DNA of 64,000 bases, taken from JANSXG01 sp965652425. Its GTDB lineage: Bacteria; Planctomycetota; Phycisphaerae; Phycisphaerales; UBA1924. Position 1 is the stretch's first letter, and every line of letters starts with the position of its first letter. A program made the translations under genes and the position numbers. The notes under the pieces are model-generated. The model saw nothing but the letters and a program-made list of their open reading frames with translations. It had not been told where the DNA came from and made no database searches. Positions 1 through 9,874 of the stretch are shown here, one piece after another. The stretch lies in NCBI GenBank assembly GCA_965652425.1, contig CBFGVX010000002.1, positions 9,213 to 73,212 on the forward strand. Reading direction: 5' to 3'.

Positions 1-1
1 G

Positions 2-1192
2 TTCTCGCTGAATGGTGCGCAGCGGGCGGTCGTTGGGCGGTTGGCGGGGATGCTCAGCGCCGCCGCGGCGACGAGTTATGTCAAGGCAAGGTTGCCGGAG
101 TGGGTGCGGATCGGCTCGGGGCTCGGCGCGACGGGGCGGGCGCTGGTTCGCGCGGTGTTTCGCGAGGGGCTGGGGGAATTCGCGTACCGGAACGGGCTGG
201 AACCGATTGGGCCGCGGTTTGAGTTTGAGGGAGATGCGACGGGCAAAGCTGAGGAACTGCCCACCGACGGCGGCTGGCTGGTGGCGGTCGGCGGCGGCAA
301 GGACTCGGTCGTCGCGATGGAGATGCTCAAGCAGGCGGGGCAGCGGGCGACGGCGGCGAGCGTCGGGTCGTACGGGCCGGTGCGCGAGTGTGCCGAGATC
401 GCGGGGCTGGAACTGATCGAGATCGAGCGCCGGCTCGCGCCCGAGTTGGCGGAATGGAACCGGGCTGGCGCGCCGAACGGGCATGTGCCGGTGACGGCGA
501 TCCACTCGCTGATCCTGCTCATGCAGACGGTGCTGAGCGGAAAGCGCGGCGTAGTGATGGCCAACGAGCGGTCGGCGGATGACCCGACGCGGGTCGATGA
601 GGCGGGGCGCGCGGTGAACCATCAGTACAGCAAGAGCTTCGCGTTCGAGAATGCGCTGCGGGGGTGGCTGCGCGAGGAGGTCGGCGGCACGCCGGACTAC
701 TTCTCACTGTTGAGGCCGTTGAGTGAGCTGGAGGTGTGTCGGCGGTTCGCGGGCTTGCCGGAGTATCACCACGCGTTCGTGAGCTGCAACGCGGCGTACC
801 GTCGCGATCCGGAGTGTCGCGCTGCGAAGTGGTGCTGCGACTGCCCGAAGTGCCGGTTCGTGTTCCTCGGGCTTGCGCCGTTCATGAGGCCGAGCGATCT
901 GGTGGAGATCTTCGGGAGGGATCTGCTGCGCGATGAGTCGCAGACGGAGGGATTCCTCGAGCTGCTCAGCTCGGAAGCGAAACCGTTCGAGTGCGTCGGC
1001 ACGCGGGCCGAGGTGCGCGCGGCGTTCGGGCTGCTCAAGGGCGATGCGGGCTGGCGCGAGGCGCCGGTGGTACGGGCGGCCAGCGAGCAGCACGGGATCA
1101 CGCCGTTCAAGCTGGAACACGCGAAGGGTGTGCTGTCGCCGTCTGGTGCGCACGCGATCCCGACTGAATTGGCCTCGAAGCTCGGGCTGTGA
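2..1192 (+). CDS. murL: MurL-like UDP-MurNAc-L-Ala-L-Glu epimerase (5' truncated)
   Basis: The frame is open to the left edge, so the N-terminus lies outside the window; about 396 residues are visible. An ATP-pyrophosphatase-like P-loop (GGGKDS) sits near visible residue 97. A conserved NERSA...VNHQYSKS block follows, then a cysteine-rich segment (CCDCPKC) leading into FVFLGLAPF. This combination resembles MurL, which epimerises the terminal L-Glu of UDP-MurNAc-L-Ala-L-Glu to D-Glu in an ATP-dependent step of peptidoglycan precursor synthesis, bypassing glutamate racemase. MurL is usually paired with a dedicated ligase (MurD2), which would lie upstream and out of view. The family call is from memory of motifs; a generic PP-loop enzyme is the alternative. 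Probably cytoplasmic. Confidence 0.6.
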   Translation, partial: FSLNGAQRAVVGRLAGMLSAAAATSYVKARLPEWVRIGSGLGATGRALVRAVFREGLGEFAYRNGLEPIGPRFEFEGDATGKAEELPTDGGWLVAVGGGKDSVVAMEMLKQAGQRATAASVGSYGPVRECAEIAGLELIEIERRLAPELAEWNRAGAPNGHVPVTAIHSLILLMQTVLSGKRGVVMANERSADDPTRVDEAGRAVNHQYSKSFAFENALRGWLREEVGGTPDYFSLLRPLSELEVCRRFAGLPEYHHAFVSCNAAYRRDPECRAAKWCCDCPKCRFVFLGLAPFMRPSDLVEIFGRDLLRDESQTEGFLELLSSEAKPFECVGTRAEVRAAFGLLKGDAGWREAPVVRAASEQHGITPFKLEHAKGVLSPSGAHAIPTELASKLGL

Positions 1193-1198
1193 ATCGGA

Positions 1199-1897
1199 TC
1201 AGGGCAGCGGATCGGCCCAGTGCTCGGGGACCTCGCGCTGCGGCGAGACCGAGCCGTCGAACATCGCGGTGTTGAACGCGCCGCCCGCGTGGACGCGCCC
1301 GATGCGATTGACGACATGGTCCGTATCGCGGAAGTCGATGACCGAGGTCGTGCGCGTCGGCGGCGGAGCGCCGGTCGCGACGGGGGCGATGGCCGAGTCG
1401 AGGTACAGCGGCGTGACGCTGGATCGGCGCACGCGGTCGATGCGGATCTGCATGATCTCTGAATCGAAGTTCCCGCGGTCGCCGGGCTGACCGGCGAGGC
1501 CCGTGACATTGATGGCGTAGGTGCGCGTCAGGTCGGCGGGCTCGTTCGCATCGGTCGTGGGGCAGACCAGGAACGACTCGTTGTGGTAGAGGTCGGCGGG
1601 GCCGTCGCCCAGGCGCTCGGAGTCTCGAAGGAGCACGATCGCCCAGTAGGGATCGCTGCCCCACGGCACGCCGAGGGCGGGAGTCAGATTGTCGTTGGAA
1701 GCCGCGTAGGCCTGCGTGAGCAGGCCCATCTGGCGGAGGTTGCCCGAGCAGACGGCGGCCCGCGCGGCCTCGCGGGAGCTTGAGAGCGCGGGCAGCAGGA
1801 TCGCGATCAGGACCCCGATGACCGCAACGACGACCAGCAGCTCGATCAGCGTGAACCCGCGGATTGATGAGCGTTGAGGCGGTCTGAAATCTGCCAC
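1199..1897 (-). CDS. Prepilin-type N-methylation / DUF1559-like secreted protein
   Basis: A 232-residue protein read from a GTG at 1897, with GGAG about 11 nt upstream. This start places the type IV prepilin signal GFTLIELLVVVAVIGVLIAI only about 13 residues in, as prepilin peptidase requires; the longer upstream frame runs into recQ and is not credible. After the hydrophobic helix comes the SREAARAAVCSGNLRQMG segment common in planctomycete DUF1559 proteins. Near the C-terminus is HAGG...MFDG, a variant of the H-x9-DG processing signature with ten residues between H and DG. Likely exported and assembled at the cell surface or in a pseudopilus. It is transcribed divergently from recQ with only 36 bases between starts. 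Confidence 0.85.
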   Translation of the reverse strand: MADFRPPQRSSIRGFTLIELLVVVAVIGVLIAILLPALSSSREAARAAVCSGNLRQMGLLTQAYAASNDNLTPALGVPWGSDPYWAIVLLRDSERLGDGPADLYHNESFLVCPTTDANEPADLTRTYAINVTGLAGQPGDRGNFDSEIMQIRIDRVRRSSVTPLYLDSAIAPVATGAPPPTRTTSVIDFRDTDHVVNRIGRVHAGGAFNTAMFDGSVSPQREVPEHWADPLP

Positions 1898-1933
1898 GAA
1901 ACTGGGGTCTCCGGGTGTGGGGGATGCGGTAGC

Positions 1934-4174
1934 ATGCCCCCGATGCAGGACGGATCCTCGCAAGCATACGCACCGGCTCAGCAGGACGATCTCGATGCGC
2001 GGATCCTCGGCGTAGTTCGCCAGTATTGGGGCTTCGAGTCGCTGAGGCCGATCCAGCGGGTGGCGATCCGGGCCGGCATGGGCACGCGTGATTCGCTGGT
2101 GATCATGCCGACGGGTGGCGGGAAGTCGCTGTGCTATCAGGTGCCGCCGCTGATCGACGATGCTACCGGAAAGCCCCGTACGGATGTCGTGGTTTCCCCG
2201 CTGATCGCGCTGATGGAGGACCAGGTGTCGGGACTGCGTGGGAACGGCGTGCCCGCCGCGGCGTTGCACAGCGGGCTCGATGAGAAGCAGCAGTCGAAGG
2301 TGGAAGCGGACCTGAAGGCGGGGCGGCTGCGCCTGCTCTATGTCTCGCCGGAGCGGCTCGGCTCGGCATCACTGGCCCGGATGCTCTCGGGGGTGCGGGT
2401 CGGCGCGATCGTTGTCGATGAGGCGCACTGCATCAGCCAGTGGGGACACGATTTCCGCCCGGAGTACCGGTCGCTGAGCGCGCTGCGCCGGCGGTTTCCC
2501 GCTGCGAGCATCCACGCGTTCACGGCGACGGCCACGCCGCGCGTGCGCGAGGACATCGTGGAGCAGCTCAAACTGCAGAACCCCGAGGTGCTGGTCGGGA
2601 ACTTCGACCGGCCGAACCTGACCTACCGCGTGGTGCCGAAGGACTCCGCCCGCCAGCAGGCGCTGTCGATCATCGAGCGTCACCGGGGCGAGGCGGTGAT
2701 CGTGTACTGCCTGAGCCGCAAGGCGACGGAGGGTGTGGCCGACGCGTTCAAGGCCAGCGGCGTGAAGGCCGCGGCGTACCACGCGGGCATGTCGGCGGCG
2801 CAGCGCTCGAAGATCCAGTCGCGTTTCATGGCCGAGAAGATCGATGTGATCGTGGCGACGGTCGCCTTCGGCATGGGCGTGGACCGGGGCGATGTGCGCG
2901 CGGTGATCCACATGGACCTGCCGAAGAGTCTGGAGCACTACCAGCAGGAGGCGGGCCGGGCCGGGCGCGACGGGCTGAGCGCCGAGTGCGTGCTGCTGTA
3001 TTCGCCGGCGGACGCTGCGAAGTGGAAGACGCTGATGGAGCGGTCCGCGGCGGAGGCGGGCATCGGGCGCGAGCAGCTCAGGCCCCAGTTCGAGCTGCTG
3101 CGCCACATGCAGCGGTACGCGGGCGCGATGACCTGCCGGCACAAGGCGCTCGTGGAGTACTTCGGACAGGCGTACGAAGCTCCGGAGGGTAGCGAGGGGG
3201 ACGGCTGCGGGGCGTGCGATGTCTGCCTTGGCGAGTTCGAGCGGATCCCCGACTCGGCGACGGTCATCAAGAAGGTGCTCTCATGCATCGCGCGGGTGCA
3301 GCGCCACGCCGGGCAGGCCTACGGCGCGAACCACCTGATCGGCGTGCTGCGCGGGCGCAAGACCGCCGAGATCGAGTCGCGCGGGCACGATTCTCTGAGC
3401 ACCTTCGGCATCCTGAGGGATTTCTCGGCCAAGGCCCTCGGCTCGGTCATGGACCAGCTCGAAGACCGGGGCTTGATCGAGCGGGCCAGCGGGGACTACC
3501 CGGTGATCTCCCTGACCGAAGCGGGGGTCGCCTCGCTGCGAGCGTCCGATGAGGAGTTACCGGCGCTGTACCGCTCGCGCGTCGCCAAGCGGAGCGAATC
3601 CAAGGACGGCGACTGGTCGGGTGTGGACCGGGACCTGTATATGAGTCTCAGGAATCTTCGTAATGACTTGGCTTCAGAACGAAGAGTGCCCGCTTATCTA
3701 GTCTTCGGAGAAAAGACTCTTAGGGAACTTGCCCGGATCAAGCCCTCGTCCCCCCACGAGTTGCTGGGTGTCCACGGCATCGGCCAGCGCAAGCTCGACG
3801 AGTACGGCGGCATCATCATCGACCACATCTGGGCGTTCACCAGCGGCAGCGCTTCGGGGACGGACCGGTCCAAGGAGCGGATCGATCGGGCATACGCCAT
3901 GTACGACGCCGGCGCATCACTCGAAGAGGTGGCTCGCGAGACCGGGCGCACGCGCGAGGCGGCCCGCCAGCTCCTGGAATCGTGGATCGAGGCGAGGCGG
4001 CCCGAGCAGATCGGCGCGTGGGTCGAGCCGAAGGTGTACGCGGCGATCGAAGAGGCCGCCGAGAGCGAGGGGCCGGGTCGGGTGTCGCGCATCTGCCGCG
4101 CCGTCGCCGGTCGCGCGACGGTCGATCAGGTGTCGGTGACGCTCGCGCACCTGCGCGTGCGCGCGGATTCGTAA
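1934..4174 (+). CDS. recQ: ATP-dependent DNA helicase RecQ
   Basis: 746 residues from the ATG at 1934 (an ATG at 1943 is equally possible). It unwinds DNA 3' to 5' in recombinational repair. The helicase core has Walker A TGGGKS (about residues 60-65), the DEAHC box (about 162) and motif VI QEAGRAGRDG. The RecQ zinc domain keeps its four cysteines (Cys in MTCRHK, then CGACDVC). A winged-helix RQC domain follows, then an HRDC domain (about 565-635, with VHGIGQRKLDEYG). The last 100 or so residues add a helix-turn-helix region (SLEEVARETGRTREAARQLL), as in longer RecQ proteins of other phyla. It is followed by an intrinsic terminator at 4251. Confidence 0.96.
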   Translation: MPPMQDGSSQAYAPAQQDDLDARILGVVRQYWGFESLRPIQRVAIRAGMGTRDSLVIMPTGGGKSLCYQVPPLIDDATGKPRTDVVVSPLIALMEDQVSGLRGNGVPAAALHSGLDEKQQSKVEADLKAGRLRLLYVSPERLGSASLARMLSGVRVGAIVVDEAHCISQWGHDFRPEYRSLSALRRRFPAASIHAFTATATPRVREDIVEQLKLQNPEVLVGNFDRPNLTYRVVPKDSARQQALSIIERHRGEAVIVYCLSRKATEGVADAFKASGVKAAAYHAGMSAAQRSKIQSRFMAEKIDVIVATVAFGMGVDRGDVRAVIHMDLPKSLEHYQQEAGRAGRDGLSAECVLLYSPADAAKWKTLMERSAAEAGIGREQLRPQFELLRHMQRYAGAMTCRHKALVEYFGQAYEAPEGSEGDGCGACDVCLGEFERIPDSATVIKKVLSCIARVQRHAGQAYGANHLIGVLRGRKTAEIESRGHDSLSTFGILRDFSAKALGSVMDQLEDRGLIERASGDYPVISLTEAGVASLRASDEELPALYRSRVAKRSESKDGDWSGVDRDLYMSLRNLRNDLASERRVPAYLVFGEKTLRELARIKPSSPHELLGVHGIGQRKLDEYGGIIIDHIWAFTSGSASGTDRSKERIDRAYAMYDAGASLEEVARETGRTREAARQLLESWIEARRPEQIGAWVEPKVYAAIEEAAESEGPGRVSRICRAVAGRATVDQVSVTLAHLRVRADS

Positions 4175-4250
4175 CTTTTTCGTCGGCGCGCGATCCGTTG
4201 CGTTCAGTCGCGCGCGGGTTGCGCCGATAGGTTCGCCATCAGGTGGAACG

Positions 4251-4308
4251 CACAACCCCCGGCCAGGCCGCACGACTCTCGCGGACTGGGCGGGGGTTGT
4301 GTTTTTCT
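4251..4308 (+). terminator. Rho-independent terminator downstream of recQ
   Basis: Ten perfectly paired bases (CACAACCCCC at 4251-4260 with GGGGGTTGTG at 4292-4301) enclose a 31-nt loop and are followed by TTTTCTC. The loop is long for a classical terminator but can fold further. Confidence 0.7.
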
Positions 4309-4390
4309 CGTGAAAAAGCATTCGGTTGGTCGGAAGTCCGGCAGCGAGGGTGGATACGATCCGGCTCCTTTCAAGCCCAAGGAGATCCCC

Positions 4391-5401
4391 ATGCCGACCA
4401 CCGTGAACGCCTACGCCGCCAAGGAAGCCGGTGCCAAACTCGAACCGTTTCAGTACGAGCTGGCCGACCCCGGGCCGGGCGAGGTGATCGTCAAGGTCAC
4501 GCACTGCGGCGTCTGCCACAGCGATCTGTCGATGCTCGACAACGAGTGGGGCATGACCCAGTACCCGCTCGTGCCGGGGCACGAGGTGTCGGGCGTGGTG
4601 GATCAGGTCGGGGAGGGAGTAAGACACCTCAAGAAGGGGGACCGCGTCGGCATCGGCTGGCACGCCGGGTCGTGCCAGGAGTGCTCGCAGTGCATGTCGG
4701 GCGATCACAACCTCTGCCCGCAAGGCGAGGGGACGATCGTCGGCCGGCACGGCGGGTTCGCCGACCGGGTGAAGGCGCAGGCGGCGTTCGCGGTGAAGAT
4801 CCCCGAGGGCGTGGACCCGGTCTCGGCGGGGCCTCTGTTCTGCGGCGGGATCACCGTGTTCAACCCCATCGTGCAGTTCGGCGTGAAGCCGACGGACCGC
4901 GTCGGCGTGATCGGCATCGGCGGGCTGGGCCACCTCGCGATCGCGTTCCTCAACAAGTGGGGCTGCGAGGTGACGGCGTTTTCGTCGAGTCCGGATAAGG
5001 AAGCCGAGGCGAAGTCGATGGGTGCTCATCACTTCATGAGCTCGAAGGACTCGGACGCGCTGGAGAAGGCAGCGGGTTCGCTGGACTACATCATCTCCAC
5101 GGTGAATGTATCGCTGGACTGGGACAAGTTCATCAACTGCCTGAAGCCGAAGGGACGCCTGCATGTCGTAGGCGCGGTCATGGAGCCGATCCCGGTGGGC
5201 GCGTTCTCCTTGATCATGTCTCAGCGCTCGATCTCCGGTTCGCCGGTGGGCAGTCCGGCGACGATCGCGACGATGCTGGACTTCTGCGCGAGGCACAAAA
5301 TCACGCCGCAGACCGAGGTGTTCAAGATGAGCGAGGTGAACAAGGCGATGGATCACCTGCGCGCGGGGAAGGCGCGGTACCGGGTGGTGCTGGAGGTTTG
5401 A
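4391..5401 (+). CDS. Zinc-dependent NAD(P)H alcohol/aldehyde reductase (YahK/CAD type)
   Basis: 336 residues from the ATG at 4391, with AAGGAG 6 nt upstream. Medium-chain dehydrogenase/reductase family: the catalytic zinc is bound by Cys39 in HCGVCHSD and the GHE motif, the structural zinc by the CQECSQCMSGDHNLC cluster, and the cofactor by the GIGGLGHLA Rossmann turn. The pattern is closest to the cinnamyl-alcohol dehydrogenase / YahK branch, which usually reduces aldehydes with NADPH. The physiological substrate cannot be read from the sequence. It appears monocistronic, behind the recQ terminator and facing pckA. Confidence 0.9.
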   Translation: MPTTVNAYAAKEAGAKLEPFQYELADPGPGEVIVKVTHCGVCHSDLSMLDNEWGMTQYPLVPGHEVSGVVDQVGEGVRHLKKGDRVGIGWHAGSCQECSQCMSGDHNLCPQGEGTIVGRHGGFADRVKAQAAFAVKIPEGVDPVSAGPLFCGGITVFNPIVQFGVKPTDRVGVIGIGGLGHLAIAFLNKWGCEVTAFSSSPDKEAEAKSMGAHHFMSSKDSDALEKAAGSLDYIISTVNVSLDWDKFINCLKPKGRLHVVGAVMEPIPVGAFSLIMSQRSISGSPVGSPATIATMLDFCARHKITPQTEVFKMSEVNKAMDHLRAGKARYRVVLEV

Positions 5402-5548
5402 GGGTTGGGTGGCATGGCCGCCCCTTGAGGCGGCTAGGCATGGGGTATGCAACCCGGTGGGTGGGCAGCATGTTCTGGCCGGATGCTTGCCACCCATCGC
5501 TTGCGCGATTGGGCTCTAATCCTTTGGAGCATGCGAAGCGGGAATAGA

Positions 5549-5576
5549 AAACGCCCGGGCCGGTTGGCTCGGGCGT
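5549..5576 (-). terminator. Rho-independent terminator of pckA
   Basis: A GC-rich hairpin (ACGCCCG at 5551-5557 with CGGGCGT at 5569-5575) is followed on the minus strand by TTTTCTATT. It lies about 70 bases past the pckA stop. Confidence 0.8.
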
Positions 5577-5647
5577 TGGTCATTGGATCGGGGAGGCCGC
5601 TCGCTTCCGCTCGCGGCTAGTTATGCCCTCGCGGCTCTGGAAGTGGC

Positions 5648-7258
<1,611 letters not shown>

Positions 7259-7390
7259 GCGTCTCTTCCTTCGATGAACAGGATGGATAAGCAGAGCAGC
7301 AGGGCCGGTCGAATCGGCTGGCCGGGATCGGACAGGGTACCAAAGCCCGCGGTTTCGGGCCTCCCCCAGCCATCGGCAATCGCCGACTGA

Positions 7391-7419
7391 TTGACCGAAA
7401 ACCGGGCTCTCGATACGAT
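7391..7419 (+). promoter_or_regulatory. Sigma-70 type promoter for tRNA-His
   Basis: TTGACC (7391-7396) and TACGAT (7414-7419) are separated by exactly 17 bases, about 32 bases before the mature tRNA 5' end. Confidence 0.65.
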
Positions 7420-7451
7420 CCTCGGCCCGAGGGTCCGCCTCGGGAACGGAT

Positions 7452-7526
7452 GGTGGCCATAGCTCAGTTGGTTAGAGCACCCGGTTGTGGTCCGGGAGGT
7501 CGCGGGTTCGAGTCCCGTTGGTCACC
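7452..7526 (+). tRNA. tRNA-His (GTG)
   Basis: A full cloverleaf: acceptor arm GTGGCCA (7453-7459) pairs with TGGTCAC (7519-7525); the D arm is GCTC...GAGC; anticodon stem CCCGG/CCGGG holds loop TTGTGGT with anticodon GTG at 7487-7489; the T arm contains GGTTCGAGTCC. The extra G at 7452 pairs with C at 7526, the G-1:C73 pair that is the identity element for histidyl-tRNA synthetase. CCA is not encoded. Confidence 0.97.
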
Positions 7527-7538
7527 CTTTCGCCGATA

Positions 7539-7566
7539 AGCCCGCCCAAAGGCGGGTTTTTTGTTT
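7539..7566 (+). terminator. Rho-independent terminator after tRNA-His
   Basis: Stem CCCGCC/GGCGGG with a CAAA loop, followed by six T residues and GTTTTT, 13 bases after the tRNA. Confidence 0.9.
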
Positions 7567-7762
7567 TTGCACGCCCGGATTCGGGATCGGGTGAACCTTC
7601 GGGGCTCCCCGAGGCCTGTAGAAGTGGCGGCGTGTGTTGGCCGCCGCTTACTGGTTCCCCGCTCTCTGGATTCCTGCTTCTGGTTGCAGGCTTCTGGTTG
7701 CAGACCCCCTGGAGCGTCGATGGAACTGGTATGGATTGTCCGTCCTGACGAAGGAGTTGCCC

Positions 7763-9862
7763 GTGCGTTCACTGACCGTGTCTACCGCCCTTGCCGTGAT
7801 TTCTGCCGCCTCTGTCCTGCACTGCTCGGGACAGGCGGTTTCCGCCGCCGAGTCCGCCCGGGCCGCCGATGAGGTCCTGCCGATCCGCCAGATCGTGCTG
7901 TACCGATCCGGGGTCGGCTTCTTCGAGCGTCGGGGCGAGGTGAGCGGCGACCAGACCGTGTCCCTGCGCTTCAACACCGAGGATGTGAACGACATCCTGA
8001 AGTCGCTGCTGGTCCAGGACCTTGGCGGCGGGTCGATCGGGACGGTGAGCTACACCGCACGGGAGTCGCTGGAGCGACGGCTGGCCGGGCTGGAGATCGA
8101 TGTGCTGAAGGTTGGTTCCACGGCGGACCTTCTCCGGCAACTCCGGGGCGCGGAAATCGAAGTCGTGACGATGGGAACGGGCATCACCGGCACCATTCTC
8201 GCGATCGAGAACCGCACGAGCGTAGTCGAGACCGAGGGCGCGGTCGGGCACTTCCAGGAGCCGCATGTCACGCTGGTGACCAAGAGCGGCATCCGAACGA
8301 TCGCGATCTCGGCGATCTCCAGTTTTCGCCTGACCGACGAACGGCTGAACGATGAACTGTTTCGGGCGCTGGCGGCGATCTCTTCGTCCCGCTCCGAGAA
8401 CACGAAGGTCATCGACCTGTCACTGAACGGCCCGGAGGGATCCGGGCGAGAGGTTCGTGCGTCGTATGTGCACGCGACCCCGGTGTGGAAGACCAGCTAC
8501 CGGATGGTGATCCCCGAGGACGGCGGTGAGCCGTACCTGCAGGGCTGGGCGATCGTCGAGAATACCTCGGATGCCGATTGGAACGATGTCCGCCTGTCGC
8601 TCGCGTCGGGCCAGCCGGTCAGTTTCGTGATGGACCTGTACGAGCCGCTTCGGGTGAATCGCCCGACCGTGCCGGTGCCGTTCGTCGCGGGGCTGGCGAT
8701 GCGGGTGTACGAGGGCCGCCGGGCGGTGGCCGACAGTATGCAGGAGCTGCGTGCGCCCGCTCCGAGCGCGAGACGCGAAGGCGCAGGGGGGGGTGAGTTG
8801 GAACGGAACCGTGCCATTTCCTACGCACTGGACTCCGAGGAGGATTGGCCGGAGATATCCTTTAAGCGTCAGCAGGCCCAGGCCTCCGGCACCGAAGTCG
8901 GCGAGCAGTTCTTCTACCGCGTCGATGCCCCGGTGACGATCGCTCGGCGCACGAGCGCGATGCTCCCGATCATCTCCACCGACCTGAGCGGCGAGCGGGT
9001 GTCGATTTTCACGCCCGGCGAGGGGCGCAACCCGATGCGGGGCCTGCGCTTCGAGAACGATTCGGGCATGCCGCTGCTGCCGGGACCGATCTCGGTCTAC
9101 GACGCGGGCGCGTACGCCGGCGATGCGCAGATCGCGCACACGCCCGGCGGCGCCGAGCGCCTGCTGGCCTACGCGCTCGATAGCCAGGTCGAGATCGACA
9201 GCGAGCAGAACTACACAAGTGAGGTCATGTCGTTCGCGCTCAGCTCAAGCGGTCTGGTCGAGCGGCGCGTGCGGGAGATTGTGCGCATCGAATACGCCCT
9301 GAACAACCTCGACGACAAGCGGTCGCGCACCGTGCTGATCGAGCAGCCGCGGCTGGGCGGCGGCTGGGAGTATGTCGCCGACACCAAGCCCGTGGAGCGG
9401 ACCGACTCCTTCGACCGCTTCGAGGTGGAGATCGAACCAGGCAAGGAGGTCACCCTCGCGATCCGCGCTGAGCGGATCGATCGCAGCACGACCGCGGTCA
9501 CCGGCATGAACCTGACCGACCTGCTCGCCTACGCGGCTCAGGGCAAGGCCAGCGACGAGGTCATCGCCGCGGTCCGCAGGGCCGGCGAGTTCCAAGCGAG
9601 CATCAATTCACTGGAACAGCAGCTCAACGCGCTGCGACGCGATGTGCAGTCCATCGAGAGCGATCAGGCCCGCATCCGGTCGAACATGGTCAGCATCGAC
9701 CGCAACAGCGATCTCTACCGGCGCTACATGACGCGCCTGAACGAGCAGGAAAACGAGCTCGAATCACTTCGCGATCGCATCGCAGAGACCGAGTCTTCGT
9801 TGAACGGCGCACGGAGTGAACTGAATCAGTACCTCGAGTCGCTCTCGAAGCAGAACCGCTGA
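7763..9862 (+). CDS. Secreted DUF4139 domain protein
   Basis: 699 residues from the GTG at 7763, chosen because AAGGAG lies 7 nt upstream and it opens directly on a signal peptide (hydrophobic stretch about 5-25, ending near VSAAES). The longer upstream frame runs back through non-coding sequence toward the tRNA terminator. The beta-rich body (about 40-600) matches the DUF4139 (mucoidy-inhibitor A-like) pattern, including PVWKTSYR and a WAIVENTSDADWNDVRLSLASG block. The C-terminal 100 residues form a predicted coiled coil (INSLEQQLNALRRDVQSIE onward). Probably periplasmic or outer-surface; function unknown. It converges on the next gene, leaving only 12 bases between stops. Confidence 0.8.
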   Translation: MRSLTVSTALAVISAASVLHCSGQAVSAAESARAADEVLPIRQIVLYRSGVGFFERRGEVSGDQTVSLRFNTEDVNDILKSLLVQDLGGGSIGTVSYTARESLERRLAGLEIDVLKVGSTADLLRQLRGAEIEVVTMGTGITGTILAIENRTSVVETEGAVGHFQEPHVTLVTKSGIRTIAISAISSFRLTDERLNDELFRALAAISSSRSENTKVIDLSLNGPEGSGREVRASYVHATPVWKTSYRMVIPEDGGEPYLQGWAIVENTSDADWNDVRLSLASGQPVSFVMDLYEPLRVNRPTVPVPFVAGLAMRVYEGRRAVADSMQELRAPAPSARREGAGGGELERNRAISYALDSEEDWPEISFKRQQAQASGTEVGEQFFYRVDAPVTIARRTSAMLPIISTDLSGERVSIFTPGEGRNPMRGLRFENDSGMPLLPGPISVYDAGAYAGDAQIAHTPGGAERLLAYALDSQVEIDSEQNYTSEVMSFALSSSGLVERRVREIVRIEYALNNLDDKRSRTVLIEQPRLGGGWEYVADTKPVERTDSFDRFEVEIEPGKEVTLAIRAERIDRSTTAVTGMNLTDLLAYAAQGKASDEVIAAVRRAGEFQASINSLEQQLNALRRDVQSIESDQARIRSNMVSIDRNSDLYRRYMTRLNEQENELESLRDRIAETESSLNGARSELNQYLESLSKQNR

Positions 9863-9874
9863 TCCGCCAGAGGA

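Noticed and set aside
5402..5548. Repeat-like GGTGGGTGGCA/TGCCACCCA segment between the alcohol dehydrogenase and pckA genes
   Set aside because: Imperfect pairing and no second copy in the window; it may be a weak terminator for the dehydrogenase gene but cannot be supported.
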